From: Caldifarciminota bacterium
Lineage (GTDB): Bacteria > Hydrothermota > Hydrothermia > LBFQ01 > DSFT01
Length of the DNA: 64,000 bases
Assembly (NCBI GenBank): GCA_025060695.1
Contig: JANXBH010000001.1
Location: forward strand, 62,001-126,000
Reading direction: 5' to 3'
The notes under the pieces were generated by a model that saw nothing but the letters and a program-made list of their open reading frames with translations, ran no database searches and was not told the origin of the DNA. Shown here piece by piece: positions 8,421-17,830 of the stretch (position 1 is its first letter; each line of letters starts with the position of its first letter). Position numbers and translations under genes: made by a program.

Positions 8421-9192
8421 ATTTTAAGAGAGAGTTTAAATCACTAAAGCTTTCTATTATTATGTTTGCTTTTTGTTTTATAAGCTTATGAGAAATTTTC
8501 GGAGCTATTCTCAAGTCAGAAACTTCAAACATTTCTAAATCATTTATATAATCTCCAATACTAACTACAAAACTATAGTTAAAATTTTCCCTTATGAATT
8601 TTAGAGCTTTACCCTTATTTACGCTGTTTTTTACAATATCCAATACGTATAGTCCTTTTCGCTTTCCACTTGGATAACTATAAAAGCCGCCATTTCTATA
8701 ACTTCTTAAAAATAATTCTACACTTCTAACTACATCGTAATTATAGCTTGCAACTACAATTTTATAAATATTCTTACTAAGTAAACCACCAAAGTAAATT
8801 TTATTTTCTATCCTCCAATGCTTCAGTGATATACCAAGAGAAAGCATATTTGAACTAAATAACGAAAAGTCCTTATAGAATATGGTAAAGTATGCATTGC
8901 TATAATTTTCTATAAGTTTTAGAATATTGAAGCTCTCTACGAAATTCATACAATTACTATAAAAAACATTGCCATTTATATCACAAACAAGTGCTCCGTC
9001 AAAGCATATAAATGGTGCTCTAATGTCTAATAGCTTTACAAAATACAATGCACTTAAATAACTTCTTCCAGTTGCTATTGTAATTTCAAAGTGGTTTCTA
9101 ATATTATTTATAAATTCAAGCTTATCATCACTTATTCTATCTTGCTTATCTATTAAAGTTCCATCTAAGTCAATCACTAAAAGCTTTTTCAA
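8413..9192 (-). CDS. HAD-superfamily phosphatase, Cof type
   Basis: A 259-residue type-IIB HAD hydrolase. Motif I is DLDGTLID at residues 8-15, motif II the Thr of ATGRS near residue 41, then a conserved Lys in the KGKAL region, and motif IV GDYINDLEMF near residue 213. The cap domain lies between motifs II and III. Members dephosphorylate sugar phosphates and flavin precursors, but the substrate cannot be told from sequence. It overlaps the TonB receptor stop and the ftsW start by a few nt in the same operon. Confidence 0.85.
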   Translation of the reverse strand: MKKLLVIDLDGTLIDKQDRISDDKLEFINNIRNHFEITIATGRSYLSALYFVKLLDIRAPFICFDGALVCDINGNVFYSNCMNFVESFNILKLIENYSNAYFTIFYKDFSLFSSNMLSLGISLKHWRIENKIYFGGLLSKNIYKIVVASYNYDVVRSVELFLRSYRNGGFYSYPSGKRKGLYVLDIVKNSVNKGKALKFIRENFNYSFVVSIGDYINDLEMFEVSDLRIAPKISHKLIKQKANIIIESFSDLNSLLKYA

Positions 9193-11003
9193 AATAACCA
9201 GTCAAGCTGAAATCTTACATTTCTTGAAGGAAGAGGTAAAGATGTGGGATCAAAGCTTCTATATGCAACTACATTATTTAAATTGTTCACATAAATTGTA
9301 AATTTTATATTCTCTCTAATTGAATATCCAACTGCGGAATTTAACATTAAATACTGAGGTCTACTTGCTTGAATATCACTTCCTTCAGTCCTAAAGCTAT
9401 ATATTGCATTTAAAGAAAATATTAGTCTATGTATACTATAATCAAACTGAGAGAATATCTTATTTGGCGGAATATCTGAAAGCTTTATTTCTTTATCCTC
9501 TCTTTTTGCACGGCTGTCCATAAATGTATAACCTATGGTAAATCTTGATGTGTTTAATCTTAAAGTAGTAAATAAGCTAACTCCATATATGTGTGAAAAA
9601 TCCTCAAGATTTACATATGTAAATATAGTATCACCATTAGATGCCAATGTATCTAACTTTGTCATTTCTATATAGTCTAATATAGTATTATAAAAACCAC
9701 TAATTTCAAAATTTAAGTTATTTAAGCTTGTCCCAATAGTAAAGTCAGTATTTATTGCCCTTTCAGCTTTTAAGTTTGGATTGCCAGTTAAAAAGCCCCT
9801 TGTCCTTTGCTCATAAACCTTTGTTTCAGTAAGTTCAGGAAATCTATATGCAAATTGTAAATTACCTCTTACATAGTTAAATTGATTTATATTGTATTTT
9901 GCTCCAATATGACCTGAGGGTGAAAAATTGAAATTATTTTCTTGGTTGTATAGCCCAATTCTAAATGCATATGATAAAAGTAATTGATTAAATGTATTTG
10001 AATTAAATAGCGTTATGCCGAAATTATTATAATGTGCATTCTTTAGTGCATTATATTGATATTGCGAATTTTTAAAAATTCTAGAATTTACATTTATTCT
10101 TCCAAAGTAATCTACTATTAAAAACCTGTAATTATAAGTGATGCCGAAATCTTGACCAATGTAGTTTGTTTCACTTGTATCCTTCCTTATTGTAGTACTT
10201 ATGAAATTATAGTAATGATAACCAATGTTAAAATTATTAGAATTTACAACAAAGAAAAATTGCTCGTCTTTCGGATATATTCTAACTGCACTTCCAAAGA
10301 TTGCTCTATAAAGGTCAACAATTCTAAAATATGCAAACTTAAATTCAATATCTCTATACTTATATGCAGTTAAGAAATTGTATTTTTTAAATGATGAATT
10401 GTTTGATTTTACAAAAGAATTTGTCCAAAGACTTTCCTTTAATGTAGTATCAGGATAGAAATAGTTATCTGAAATATTTAGTCCCCCTGCTACATATAGA
10501 TTTTTTAAGGGCTTATATCCTGCAAATAGCTTATAGTTATTTCCATTAGTTCCATAACCTAAGCTAATTTCATTTTTAGAATTAACCCCCTTTAAATAAT
10601 ATATAATACTGCCACCCATTGCACCTGAACCAAAAGAGGAAGCACCTGAGCCTTCAAGTATTTCTACACCCTCAAACATATTTGAAATTGCGAAATAAGT
10701 AGAAGGTCCAATTTCCCTATCAGTAGTCATTCTATATCCATCTAATAATGCAATTGTTCTAAACCTTGCAAGTCCTCTTACTGTGGGAACTGCACCATGA
10801 GCATCCCTTCCAATAAATCCGATATTAGGAAGCTTTACAAATCCTTCTTCTATCTTATCGTATGCACTAATCATAATCTGACTTTCGTCCTTTGACAAGA
10901 ACCTACTTATCTTAGTATTCTCTACTTTCTTATAATAGAAAGCTCTTACTTCGACTTCAGGTAAAGTATAAAAAGTATCTTCTAAAGTTAATATGAAAAG
11001 CAT
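9189..11003 (-). CDS. TonB-dependent outer-membrane receptor
   Basis: A 604-residue receptor. The plug domain starts around residue 14 (LPEVEVRA) and includes VRGLARFRTIALLDGYRM and VEILEGSGASSFGSGAMGG. The rest is an alternating beta-barrel sequence that ends in an aromatic residue (LDWLF), as needed for BAM recognition. The size and plug resemble BtuB-like receptors, and the ligand is unknown. The start ATG is pinned 7 nt after a promoter-like box, so the export signal can be at most about 13 residues (MLFILTLEDTFY). It is the first gene of the operon that ends at 4253. Confidence 0.9.
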   Translation of the reverse strand: MLFILTLEDTFYTLPEVEVRAFYYKKVENTKISRFLSKDESQIMISAYDKIEEGFVKLPNIGFIGRDAHGAVPTVRGLARFRTIALLDGYRMTTDREIGPSTYFAISNMFEGVEILEGSGASSFGSGAMGGSIIYYLKGVNSKNEISLGYGTNGNNYKLFAGYKPLKNLYVAGGLNISDNYFYPDTTLKESLWTNSFVKSNNSSFKKYNFLTAYKYRDIEFKFAYFRIVDLYRAIFGSAVRIYPKDEQFFFVVNSNNFNIGYHYYNFISTTIRKDTSETNYIGQDFGITYNYRFLIVDYFGRINVNSRIFKNSQYQYNALKNAHYNNFGITLFNSNTFNQLLLSYAFRIGLYNQENNFNFSPSGHIGAKYNINQFNYVRGNLQFAYRFPELTETKVYEQRTRGFLTGNPNLKAERAINTDFTIGTSLNNLNFEISGFYNTILDYIEMTKLDTLASNGDTIFTYVNLEDFSHIYGVSLFTTLRLNTSRFTIGYTFMDSRAKREDKEIKLSDIPPNKIFSQFDYSIHRLIFSLNAIYSFRTEGSDIQASRPQYLMLNSAVGYSIRENIKFTIYVNNLNNVVAYRSFDPTSLPLPSRNVRFQLDWLF

Positions 11004-11010
11004 AGTACGA

Positions 11011-11020
11011 AAATTTTAAA
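11011..11020 (-). promoter_or_regulatory. putative -10 promoter box for TonB receptor operon
   Basis: TTTAAAATTT preceded by C on the minus strand, 7 nt before the ATG. It is 18 bp from the opposing box of the 11055 gene. Confidence 0.6.
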
Positions 11021-11038
11021 GTGTTTTTCAATATATAC

Positions 11039-11048
11039 TTTAAAATTT
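11039..11048 (+). promoter_or_regulatory. putative -10 promoter box for 11055 operon
   Basis: TTTAAAATTT preceded by C, 6 nt before the ATG at 11055. Confidence 0.6.
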
Positions 11049-11054
11049 CAAGCG

Positions 11055-11276
11055 ATGAAATTGAATGTTGGAACAACTGATAGAATGATAAGAATTAGTT
11101 TAGGAATTGTTTTAATCGTCTTTTCAATATCGTTGCAAATTTCAGTCATTGTAAAACTTATACTAATAGTTATTTCCATAGCTTTAATAATAACTGCAAT
11201 ATTCGGTTTTTGCCCTGCATATAAGATTTTTAACTTCAATAGTAAAAAAATAGACCCACTTGAAAGGAGAAAATAG
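11055..11276 (+). CDS. DUF2892 / YgaP-like small membrane protein
   Basis: A 73-residue protein with the DUF2892 layout: MKLNVGTTDRMIRISLG at the N-terminus, two closely spaced membrane helices, then FGFCPAYKIFNF with a conserved Cys. Similar domains are found alone or fused to rhodanese (YgaP). The function is not established. The following GTG shares the last base of its TAG stop, so it is translated together with the DedA gene. Confidence 0.8.
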   Translation: MKLNVGTTDRMIRISLGIVLIVFSISLQISVIVKLILIVISIALIITAIFGFCPAYKIFNFNSKKIDPLERRK

Positions 11277-11890
11277 TGTCAATAACTGAAGCCTTAGTAA
11301 ATTTCTTCTCAAAAATTATTTACGAAATCGGATATATTGGTGTAATGGTTCTTATGACTATGGAAAGTATGATATTTCCAGTTCCAAGCGAAGCGGTAAT
11401 GCCTTTTGCTGGTTTTTTAATATACGAAAATAAGTTTACTTGGATGGGAGTATTTACATACTCAACCTTAGGTAGTATATTAGGCTCGAGCTTGTCCTAT
11501 ATTATGGGACTATATGGTGGAAGAGCATTTGTCTTAAAATATGGAAAATATTTTTTACTTGAAAAGGAACATCTGGAATTTACTGAAAGATTTTTTAATA
11601 AGTATGGTGAAATAACTATACTTATTAGCAGATTTATACCTGTTGTAAGACACTTAATATCTATTCCTGCTGGTATGGCAAGAATGAATTTTTATAGATT
11701 TATAGTATTTACCACAATAGGTGCAAGTGCTTGGAATATGTTTTTGGCATATATAGGATATATTCTAAAAAGCAACTGGAAAGAAATAATGAAATATAGC
11801 AAAGTCATTGATATTTTTGTAATTCTAGCCCTTGTTGGAATGGTAGTTTATTTTGTATATCATCAAATTAGCATAAGAAAAAGGGCATGA
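11276..11890 (+). CDS. DedA-family membrane protein
   Basis: A 204-residue membrane protein with the DedA/SNARE-associated signature: ESMIFPVPSEAVMPFAGF near residue 30, and SRFIPVVRHLISIPAGMARM near residue 120 with the conserved Arg residues. DedA proteins act in lipid (undecaprenyl phosphate or phospholipid) translocation and proton-dependent envelope homeostasis. The start GTG at 11276 is preceded by a good Shine-Dalgarno AAAGGAG at 11263-11269, unlike the first gene of the operon. Its stop overlaps the next ATG (ATGA). Confidence 0.9.
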   Translation: MSITEALVNFFSKIIYEIGYIGVMVLMTMESMIFPVPSEAVMPFAGFLIYENKFTWMGVFTYSTLGSILGSSLSYIMGLYGGRAFVLKYGKYFLLEKEHLEFTERFFNKYGEITILISRFIPVVRHLISIPAGMARMNFYRFIVFTTIGASAWNMFLAYIGYILKSNWKEIMKYSKVIDIFVILALVGMVVYFVYHQISIRKRA

Positions 11891-12570
11891 TAAGAGGTAT
11901 AATTTTTGATTTAGATAATACACTTGTTGATTTTGCAAGATTTAAAGAAATTTCAGTGAAAAGTGCAATAGAAGCAATGCTTGATGCGGGATTAAAAATA
12001 GATCCAAACTTAGCATATGAGAAGATATTTAAAATATATGAAGAGAAAGGATGGGAATATCAGAAGGTATTTGATGAATTTTTATTAGATGTGATTGGAT
12101 ATATAGACTACAAGATTTTGGCAAGTGGTATAGTTGCATACAGGAGAGCAAAGGATGGCTCTTTGGCACTATATCCTAATGTTGTAAAGACCTTACTGGA
12201 CCTTATTAAAAGAGGTATAAAACTCGCTGTAGTATCTGATGCCCCCGCATTGCAAGCTTGGACAAGACTTGTTCAAATGAATTTACATCATATTTTTGAC
12301 GTTGTAATTACTTTTGATGATACAGGAAAAAGAAAACCAGAACCAGAACCATTTTTAAAAGCTCTTGAAAAATTAAATTTAAAACCAGATGAAGTTATCA
12401 TGGTTGGAGACTGGGCTGAAAGGGACATAGTAGGAGCAAAACTTGTAGGCATTAGAACTGTATTTGCACGATACGGAGATGTTTTTAAAACAATCAATTC
12501 TGGAGCACATTGGGAAATAGATAGTATTGAAGAAATTATAAAAATCTTAGATAGTGAAAATAGCTTTTAG
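11887..12570 (+). CDS. HAD-superfamily hydrolase, subfamily IA
   Basis: A 227-residue HAD protein. Motif I is FDLDNTLVDFARF at residues 7-19, with a helical cap. Motif II is VVSDAP near residue 116, a Lys follows in KRKPEP near residue 150, and motif IV is GDWAERDIVGAK near residue 178. It resembles the archaeal-type PH1655/TIGR02253 group, which has no firmly assigned substrate. It ends 4 nt inside the convergent sufB gene. Confidence 0.83.
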   Translation: MIRGIIFDLDNTLVDFARFKEISVKSAIEAMLDAGLKIDPNLAYEKIFKIYEEKGWEYQKVFDEFLLDVIGYIDYKILASGIVAYRRAKDGSLALYPNVVKTLLDLIKRGIKLAVVSDAPALQAWTRLVQMNLHHIFDVVITFDDTGKRKPEPEPFLKALEKLNLKPDEVIMVGDWAERDIVGAKLVGIRTVFARYGDVFKTINSGAHWEIDSIEEIIKILDSENSF

Positions 12571-14033
12571 CCTACACTTCCTTCCATCTCAAGCTCAATT
12601 AATCTATTTAGTTCAATAGCATATTCCATAGGCAGCGATTTTGAAAGTGGTTCAATAAATCCCATTACTATCATAGTAGTTGCTTCTTTTTCACTTAAAC
12701 CCCTACTCATAAGATAGAATATTTGCTCCTCACCAATTCTACCAACTTTTGCTTCATGAGCTATATTAACTCTATCAGCTTCAATTTCAATATATGGATA
12801 TGTATTGCTTGTAGAATAGTCATCCATAATTAAAGCATCGCATGAAACTGAAATTTTAGCATTTTCAGCATTCTTGTGAACTTGAACAAGTCCTCTATAT
12901 GTTGAAATTCCACCACCTTTTGAAATACTCTTTGAAGTAATAGTAGCTTTACAATTTGGAGCCATAATTACTACTTTTCCTCCTGTATCGTGCCACATAT
13001 TAGTATTTGCAAAACTCATAGAAAGTATATCAGCCCTACTGTTTTCTCCAATAAGTATAGCACTTGGATATTTCATATTTCTTCCACTTCCAAGTTCTCC
13101 TGAAATCCACTCCATAAAACCACCTTTATAAACCTTCGCCCTTTTAGTTACAAGATTTAATACATTCCTTGACCAGTTTTGTATTGTAGTATATCTTACA
13201 TGTGCTCCTTCTTTTACTATAACTTCAACTACTGCAGCATGAAGTGTATGAGTATCGTATATGGGTGCAGTACAACCTTCTACATAATGAACATATGAGC
13301 CCTCCTCCGCAATTATCAAGGTTCTTTCAAACTGACCAAACCTTTCGTAGTTTATTCTAAAATATGCTTGTAATGGTATTTCAACTTTTACTCCTTTTGG
13401 GACATATACAAACGAACCACCTGACCAAACGGCAGTATTTAACGCTGCAAATTTATTATCACTTGCAGGAACAACAGTTCCAAAATATTCCTTAACTATA
13501 TCAGGATACTTTTTCAATCCTTCATCCATAGAGAGAAATACAACACCCTTCTCCTCTAAGTCTTTTCTAATATTAGAGTATACTACCTCTGAATCGTATT
13601 GTGCTTCAACTCCACCAAGAAACTTTCTTTCTGCTTCAGGTATACCAAGCTTTTCGTATGTCCTTCTAATATACTCAGGAACTTCATCCCAACTTTTTGC
13701 AATCTTACTTGTAGGTCTTACATAGTATACTATTTCATCGAAATTAATATCATCAAGATTTACGCCCCAATTAGGTATCTCCTTTTTTAAAAATACTTCA
13801 TATGCTTTTAGTCTTATTTGCGTCATCCAATCAGGCTCATTTTTTAGTTTTGAAATTAAAAGAACTTTCTCAGCACTCAGTCCTGGCTCACTCACATACT
13901 CATAAACCGCATCCTCGTCTCTAAATCCATACTTACTATAGTCTATATCAAGTTGAAATTCTTCCTCAACTATAGTTTTTTTCTTTTCAGGAACTATTTC
14001 TAAAATTTCTTCTTCTATTCTTGTCTTTTCCAT
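12567..14033 (-). CDS. sufB: Fe-S cluster assembly scaffold SufB
   Basis: A 488-residue SufB: conserved GGVEAQYDSE near residue 140, VEGCTAPIYDTHTLHAAVVE in the beta-helix core, and ISVSCDALIMDD then AHEAKVGRIGEEQIFYLMSRG near the C-terminus. The conserved Cys and His/Glu ligands are present. It forms the scaffold with SufC on which Fe-S clusters are built. A Shine-Dalgarno GGGAG at 14041-14045 precedes the ATG by 7 nt. The operon is sufC, ferritin-like, sufB; sufD, sufS and sufU are not adjacent. Confidence 0.96.
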   Translation of the reverse strand: MEKTRIEEEILEIVPEKKKTIVEEEFQLDIDYSKYGFRDEDAVYEYVSEPGLSAEKVLLISKLKNEPDWMTQIRLKAYEVFLKKEIPNWGVNLDDINFDEIVYYVRPTSKIAKSWDEVPEYIRRTYEKLGIPEAERKFLGGVEAQYDSEVVYSNIRKDLEEKGVVFLSMDEGLKKYPDIVKEYFGTVVPASDNKFAALNTAVWSGGSFVYVPKGVKVEIPLQAYFRINYERFGQFERTLIIAEEGSYVHYVEGCTAPIYDTHTLHAAVVEVIVKEGAHVRYTTIQNWSRNVLNLVTKRAKVYKGGFMEWISGELGSGRNMKYPSAILIGENSRADILSMSFANTNMWHDTGGKVVIMAPNCKATITSKSISKGGGISTYRGLVQVHKNAENAKISVSCDALIMDDYSTSNTYPYIEIEADRVNIAHEAKVGRIGEEQIFYLMSRGLSEKEATTMIVMGFIEPLSKSLPMEYAIELNRLIELEMEGSVG

Positions 14034-14035
14034 AC

Positions 14036-14455
14036 TTATACTCCCAGTTTTTCTAAAATCTTCTTAAGTTCATCTCTATGTCTTGCTTCATCCACTATGA
14101 TGTTTTCTAACTGAACTTTAATATCAATATGTCCAAGTTTCTCGGCAAGTTTTGCATGATTTGCATATCTTTCAATTGTTTTTTCCTCTGCATTTAGTAA
14201 TTCCTCTATCATCTCTCTTGGATCTTCCGTAATTTTAAAAGATTTTGGAACGACAGAAGGAGTTCCACCAAGTGCAGAAATTTTGTCAGATAAATACTTT
14301 GCATGTTCAAGCTCGTCATTTATTTCATTTAAAAAGAACTCCTTTAACTCTACTCTATTTATACCCTTTATAAGTGCAGAATAAGTAATATATTGAATTA
14401 TGGCACTATACTCAAATGCCAAGTCTTCGTTTAGTGCATCTATGAGCTCTTTCAT
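14036..14455 (-). CDS. Ferritin-like di-iron protein
   Basis: A 139-residue four-helix bundle protein with two ExxH-type iron-binding segments: FEYSAIIQYI and NDELEHAKYL in the first half, and EEKTIERYANH and VDEARHRDEL in the second. This is the bacterioferritin/ferritin-like arrangement. Placement between sufC and sufB, with ATGA overlap to sufC and a 2-nt gap to sufB, suggests it stores or delivers iron for Fe-S assembly, or protects it from oxidants. A strong Shine-Dalgarno GGAGG at 14463-14467 precedes the start by 7 nt. Confidence 0.8.
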   Translation of the reverse strand: MKELIDALNEDLAFEYSAIIQYITYSALIKGINRVELKEFFLNEINDELEHAKYLSDKISALGGTPSVVPKSFKITEDPREMIEELLNAEEKTIERYANHAKLAEKLGHIDIKVQLENIIVDEARHRDELKKILEKLGV

Positions 14456-15225
14456 AGTTTTACCTCCTCCTTTTCCTCTATACCATATCTTAGATAACCT
14501 TCACTTTCAAGCTCTTGAGCTAATTTATAGTCCCCCTTATCTACAATCTTTCCATCAATAATTACATACACGTAGTCTGGCTTAATATAATTTAAAATTC
14601 TTTGATAGTGAGTAATAATAATTACACCCATATTATTCTCCTTTACCAATCTATTTACATTTTCTGAAACAATCTTCACTGCATCTATGTCAAGACCGGA
14701 ATCTATCTCATCTAATATAGCTATTTCTGGTTTTAAAACTGACATTTGAACTATTTCGGTTCTTTTCTTTTCCCCACCAGAAAATCCTACATTTAAAAAT
14801 CTATCTATCATCTCTTCTTTCATACCTGCACTAACAAGTGCATTTTTTAATTCCTTTCTAAATTCCATAACATTTGGTTTTTTATCGGTATTTTCAAACC
14901 TTTTTGCATAACTTTGCCATAAAAATGTAGAAAGTCTTACTCCGTCTATTTCAAGAGGATGCTGAAATGCAAGAAATATTCCAAGTTTTGCTCTTTCATC
15001 GGGCGAAAGTTCTAATATATTTTTATCTTTGTAAATAACTTCCCCTTCTATAACTTGATATTTTGGATGACCCATTATAGCATATGCAAGTGTAGACTTT
15101 CCACTACCATTTGGACCCATAATCGCATGTATTTCACCCCTTTTAACTTCAAAAGAGACACCCTTAAGAATTTCATTCTCTTCTATCTTAACTCTTAAAT
15201 TTTTTACAATAAGTTTTTCAGACAT
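14452..15225 (-). CDS. sufC: Fe-S cluster assembly ATPase SufC
   Basis: A 257-residue ABC ATPase of the SufC type. Walker A is GPNGSGKST near residue 36. The region AFQHPLEIDGV is typical of SufC, followed by the signature FSGGEKKRTEIVQM, Walker B EIAILDEIDSGLDIDA and ITHYQRIL. SufC binds SufB (and SufD where present) and drives assembly by ATP hydrolysis. The ATG is 4 nt after a promoter-like box, so it leads the operon. Confidence 0.96.
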   Translation of the reverse strand: MSEKLIVKNLRVKIEENEILKGVSFEVKRGEIHAIMGPNGSGKSTLAYAIMGHPKYQVIEGEVIYKDKNILELSPDERAKLGIFLAFQHPLEIDGVRLSTFLWQSYAKRFENTDKKPNVMEFRKELKNALVSAGMKEEMIDRFLNVGFSGGEKKRTEIVQMSVLKPEIAILDEIDSGLDIDAVKIVSENVNRLVKENNMGVIIITHYQRILNYIKPDYVYVIIDGKIVDKGDYKLAQELESEGYLRYGIEEKEEVKL

Positions 15226-15229
15226 AGAA

Positions 15230-15239
15230 AAATTTTAAA
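15230..15239 (-). promoter_or_regulatory. putative -10 promoter box for suf operon
   Basis: TTTAAAATTT preceded by C on the minus strand, 4 nt before the sufC ATG. Confidence 0.6.
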
Positions 15240-15298
15240 GTATAAAATCCGACTAAAAAAGTAAGTTTTTAATTTTTATGGAACGAATATTAGATAAC

Positions 15299-15308
15299 TT
15301 TAAAATTA
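15299..15308 (+). promoter_or_regulatory. putative -10 promoter box for alaS
   Basis: TTTAAAATTA preceded by C. It lies inside the longest possible alaS reading frame and 5 nt before an in-frame GTG at 15314, which argues for the shorter protein. Confidence 0.5.
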
Positions 15309-17830
15309 TGCGTGTGAAAGTAAATGAAATAAGAAAAACATTTTTAGAATTTTTCAAAGAAAAGGGTCATTTAATATATCCCTCCAGTTCACTATTACCA
15401 ATTGGAGATAATACTCTACTCTTTACTAACGCTGGCATGAATCAGTTTAAGGTATATTTCTTAGGTGAAGCGGAACCACCATCTAAGAGAATCACCACAT
15501 GTCAAAAGTGTTTAAGAGCAGGCGGAAAACATAATGACTTAGATAACGTTGGATATACAAGAAGACATCATACATTCTTTGAAATGCTCGGTAATTTCTC
15601 TTTTGGAGATTACTTTAAAAAAGAAGCTATACTTTGGGCTTGGGAATTATTAACAAAAGTATTTAAAATACCAAAAGAAAAGCTATATGTTAGTGTATAC
15701 TATTTAGATGAAGAGAGTTATAATATATGGAAAGATGAAGTTAAAGTAGAAAGTGAAAGGATATATAAATTTGGTGAGAAGGATAATTTTTGGGAAATGG
15801 GTGATATTGGACCTTGTGGTCCTTCAACTGAAATATATTATGACTTAGGTGATGAAAAATTAGAACTATGGAACATTGTATTTATGGAATACAATAGGAA
15901 GTCAGATGGGACATTAGAAAAACTTCCAAAGAAAAACGTGGATACGGGAATGGGATTAGAAAGATTACTTTCAGTCTTAGAAGGGACAAATAATAATTAC
16001 CATACATCACTATTTGTACCCATAATAAATGAAATTGAAAATATTACAAAAGTAAAGTATAGTGAAGAGACAGGAATAGCTCATAGAGTAATAGCGGACC
16101 ATATTAGAGCACTTGTATTTGCAATATCAGATGGGATATATCCTTCTAACTACTCAAGAGGATACGTATTAAGAAGAATACTAAGAAGAGCATACAAGTT
16201 TGCACAAAAACTAAATGTAAATGAACCTATACTGCATAGACTTGTAGATGTAGTTTATGAAATAATGAAAGACGCATATCCTGAACTTTCAGAGAATATA
16301 AAAATTGTTAAGGATATAATAAAAAGCGAAGAGGAAAAATATATTCAAACTATAGGAAGAAATATAGTTTATCTAAACGAAGTGGTTCAAAAATCAGTAG
16401 AAGTGATAGAAGGAGAAGATATATTTAGACTATACGATACTTATGGAATTCCTATTGATTTAATTGAAGAGTATGCAAAGGAAAGGAATTTGAAGTTAGA
16501 TTTAGAAGAATACGATATGATTTTAGAAGAAAAGAAGAGAGGAAGCAGGGAAAAGAAAAAATCATTACTAATTGAAAATTGGGATTATATTGATAAGAGC
16601 TATAAATCTACTAATTTTGTAGGATATGACCTTTTAAGCTATAAAACCAAGATTGCAAAATATAAGTTTGAAAATGAAAAAGTATATATAGTTCTATTTG
16701 ATAGCCCATTTTATGCTGAGGGTGGAGGGCAAGTGGGTGATAGAGGTTATTTAATCTTTGAAGATGGTAGTAAAGTTTATATAGAGGATACAAAAAAAAT
16801 ACTAAATGATATTGTACTTATAGCAAGGAATGGTGTTTTTAAAAACTTTAAAGACTTAAATGTAAATGCAATAGTGGATAAAGATTTTAGAAGGTCAAAC
16901 CAAAGAGCACATACCGCAACTCATTTACTTCATGCATCTTTACATAAAATTATAGGTGAGCATGCAAGACAACAAGGTTCACTCGTTGAAAACGATAGAC
17001 TAAGGTTTGACTTTTCACATACAAGGGCGTTAACAGATGAAGAGATAAAAGCTATTGAAAATATGGTAAATGAGAAGATTATGGAGAACATTGACGTAGT
17101 TTGGCAATACAAGGAATATTTAGAAGCGATAAATGAGGGTGCGATTGCTATATTTGAAGAAAAATATGGAAATATAGTAAGAGTTGTAAGTATTGGTGAT
17201 TTTAGTATGGAGCTTTGCGGTGGTACACATGTAAGAAAAACTGGAGAAATTGGATTTTTTAAAATTATAAAAGAGGAAGCAATTAGTAGCGGAGTAAGAA
17301 GAATAAATGCTTTAGTTGGGAAAAAAGCAATAGAATATATTAGAGAAATAGAGCTAATATTAAGGAAGTCTTCATTTCTTTTAAAGTCAGAAATAAAGGA
17401 AATTCCAAATAAAATTGAAAAAATCTATGAAAATTATAGGATTTTACAGGATAAGTGTGTCAGTTTAGAAGATAAATATGCAAATAAGATTTCACAGGAA
17501 ATTGAATATACTGAACATAATGGAATTAAAATATACTTTAGAATATTCCACGACATAGATATGGAATTGCTTAGAAAAATTGCGGACAGGTTAGATAATA
17601 AAAATAGTATAGTTTTGTTATTTTCAAAAGAGAGAAATAAAGTTATAGCGCATATTAGAGTAGGAAGGTCTATTTCTAATAGAATTAGTTCAAAAGAGTT
17701 AATAGTAAATATTTTAGGTAAAGGGGGTGGTTCTGAAACTAAGGCTGAAGGTGGGACTGAAGATTTAAGTATCTTAAATAATTTAGAGAGTAAAGTAAGA
17801 AATAAAATAAATGAGTTGTTAAAGGCTTAG
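15308..17830 (+). CDS. alaS: Alanyl-tRNA synthetase
   Basis: AlaRS of about 840 residues. The N-terminal class II core is conserved (KVNEIRKTFLEFFKEKGH, FTNAGMNQFK, GPCGPSTEIYYD). The editing domain has HTATHLLH, and CGGTHV carries the zinc/editing residues. The C-terminal DHHA1-type domain has GKGGGSETKAEGGT. The open frame extends to an ATG at 15278, but homologues start near KVNEIRK. A promoter-like box covers 15299-15308, so I favour ATG 15308 or GTG 15314. The last 12 nt overlap convergent fmt. Confidence 0.96.
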   Translation: MRVKVNEIRKTFLEFFKEKGHLIYPSSSLLPIGDNTLLFTNAGMNQFKVYFLGEAEPPSKRITTCQKCLRAGGKHNDLDNVGYTRRHHTFFEMLGNFSFGDYFKKEAILWAWELLTKVFKIPKEKLYVSVYYLDEESYNIWKDEVKVESERIYKFGEKDNFWEMGDIGPCGPSTEIYYDLGDEKLELWNIVFMEYNRKSDGTLEKLPKKNVDTGMGLERLLSVLEGTNNNYHTSLFVPIINEIENITKVKYSEETGIAHRVIADHIRALVFAISDGIYPSNYSRGYVLRRILRRAYKFAQKLNVNEPILHRLVDVVYEIMKDAYPELSENIKIVKDIIKSEEEKYIQTIGRNIVYLNEVVQKSVEVIEGEDIFRLYDTYGIPIDLIEEYAKERNLKLDLEEYDMILEEKKRGSREKKKSLLIENWDYIDKSYKSTNFVGYDLLSYKTKIAKYKFENEKVYIVLFDSPFYAEGGGQVGDRGYLIFEDGSKVYIEDTKKILNDIVLIARNGVFKNFKDLNVNAIVDKDFRRSNQRAHTATHLLHASLHKIIGEHARQQGSLVENDRLRFDFSHTRALTDEEIKAIENMVNEKIMENIDVVWQYKEYLEAINEGAIAIFEEKYGNIVRVVSIGDFSMELCGGTHVRKTGEIGFFKIIKEEAISSGVRRINALVGKKAIEYIREIELILRKSSFLLKSEIKEIPNKIEKIYENYRILQDKCVSLEDKYANKISQEIEYTEHNGIKIYFRIFHDIDMELLRKIADRLDNKNSIVLLFSKERNKVIAHIRVGRSISNRISSKELIVNILGKGGGSETKAEGGTEDLSILNNLESKVRNKINELLKA

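Noticed and set aside
11048-11239. Minus-strand frame opposite the DUF2892-like gene
   Set aside because: Antisense to a recognisable small membrane protein that has its own promoter-like box.
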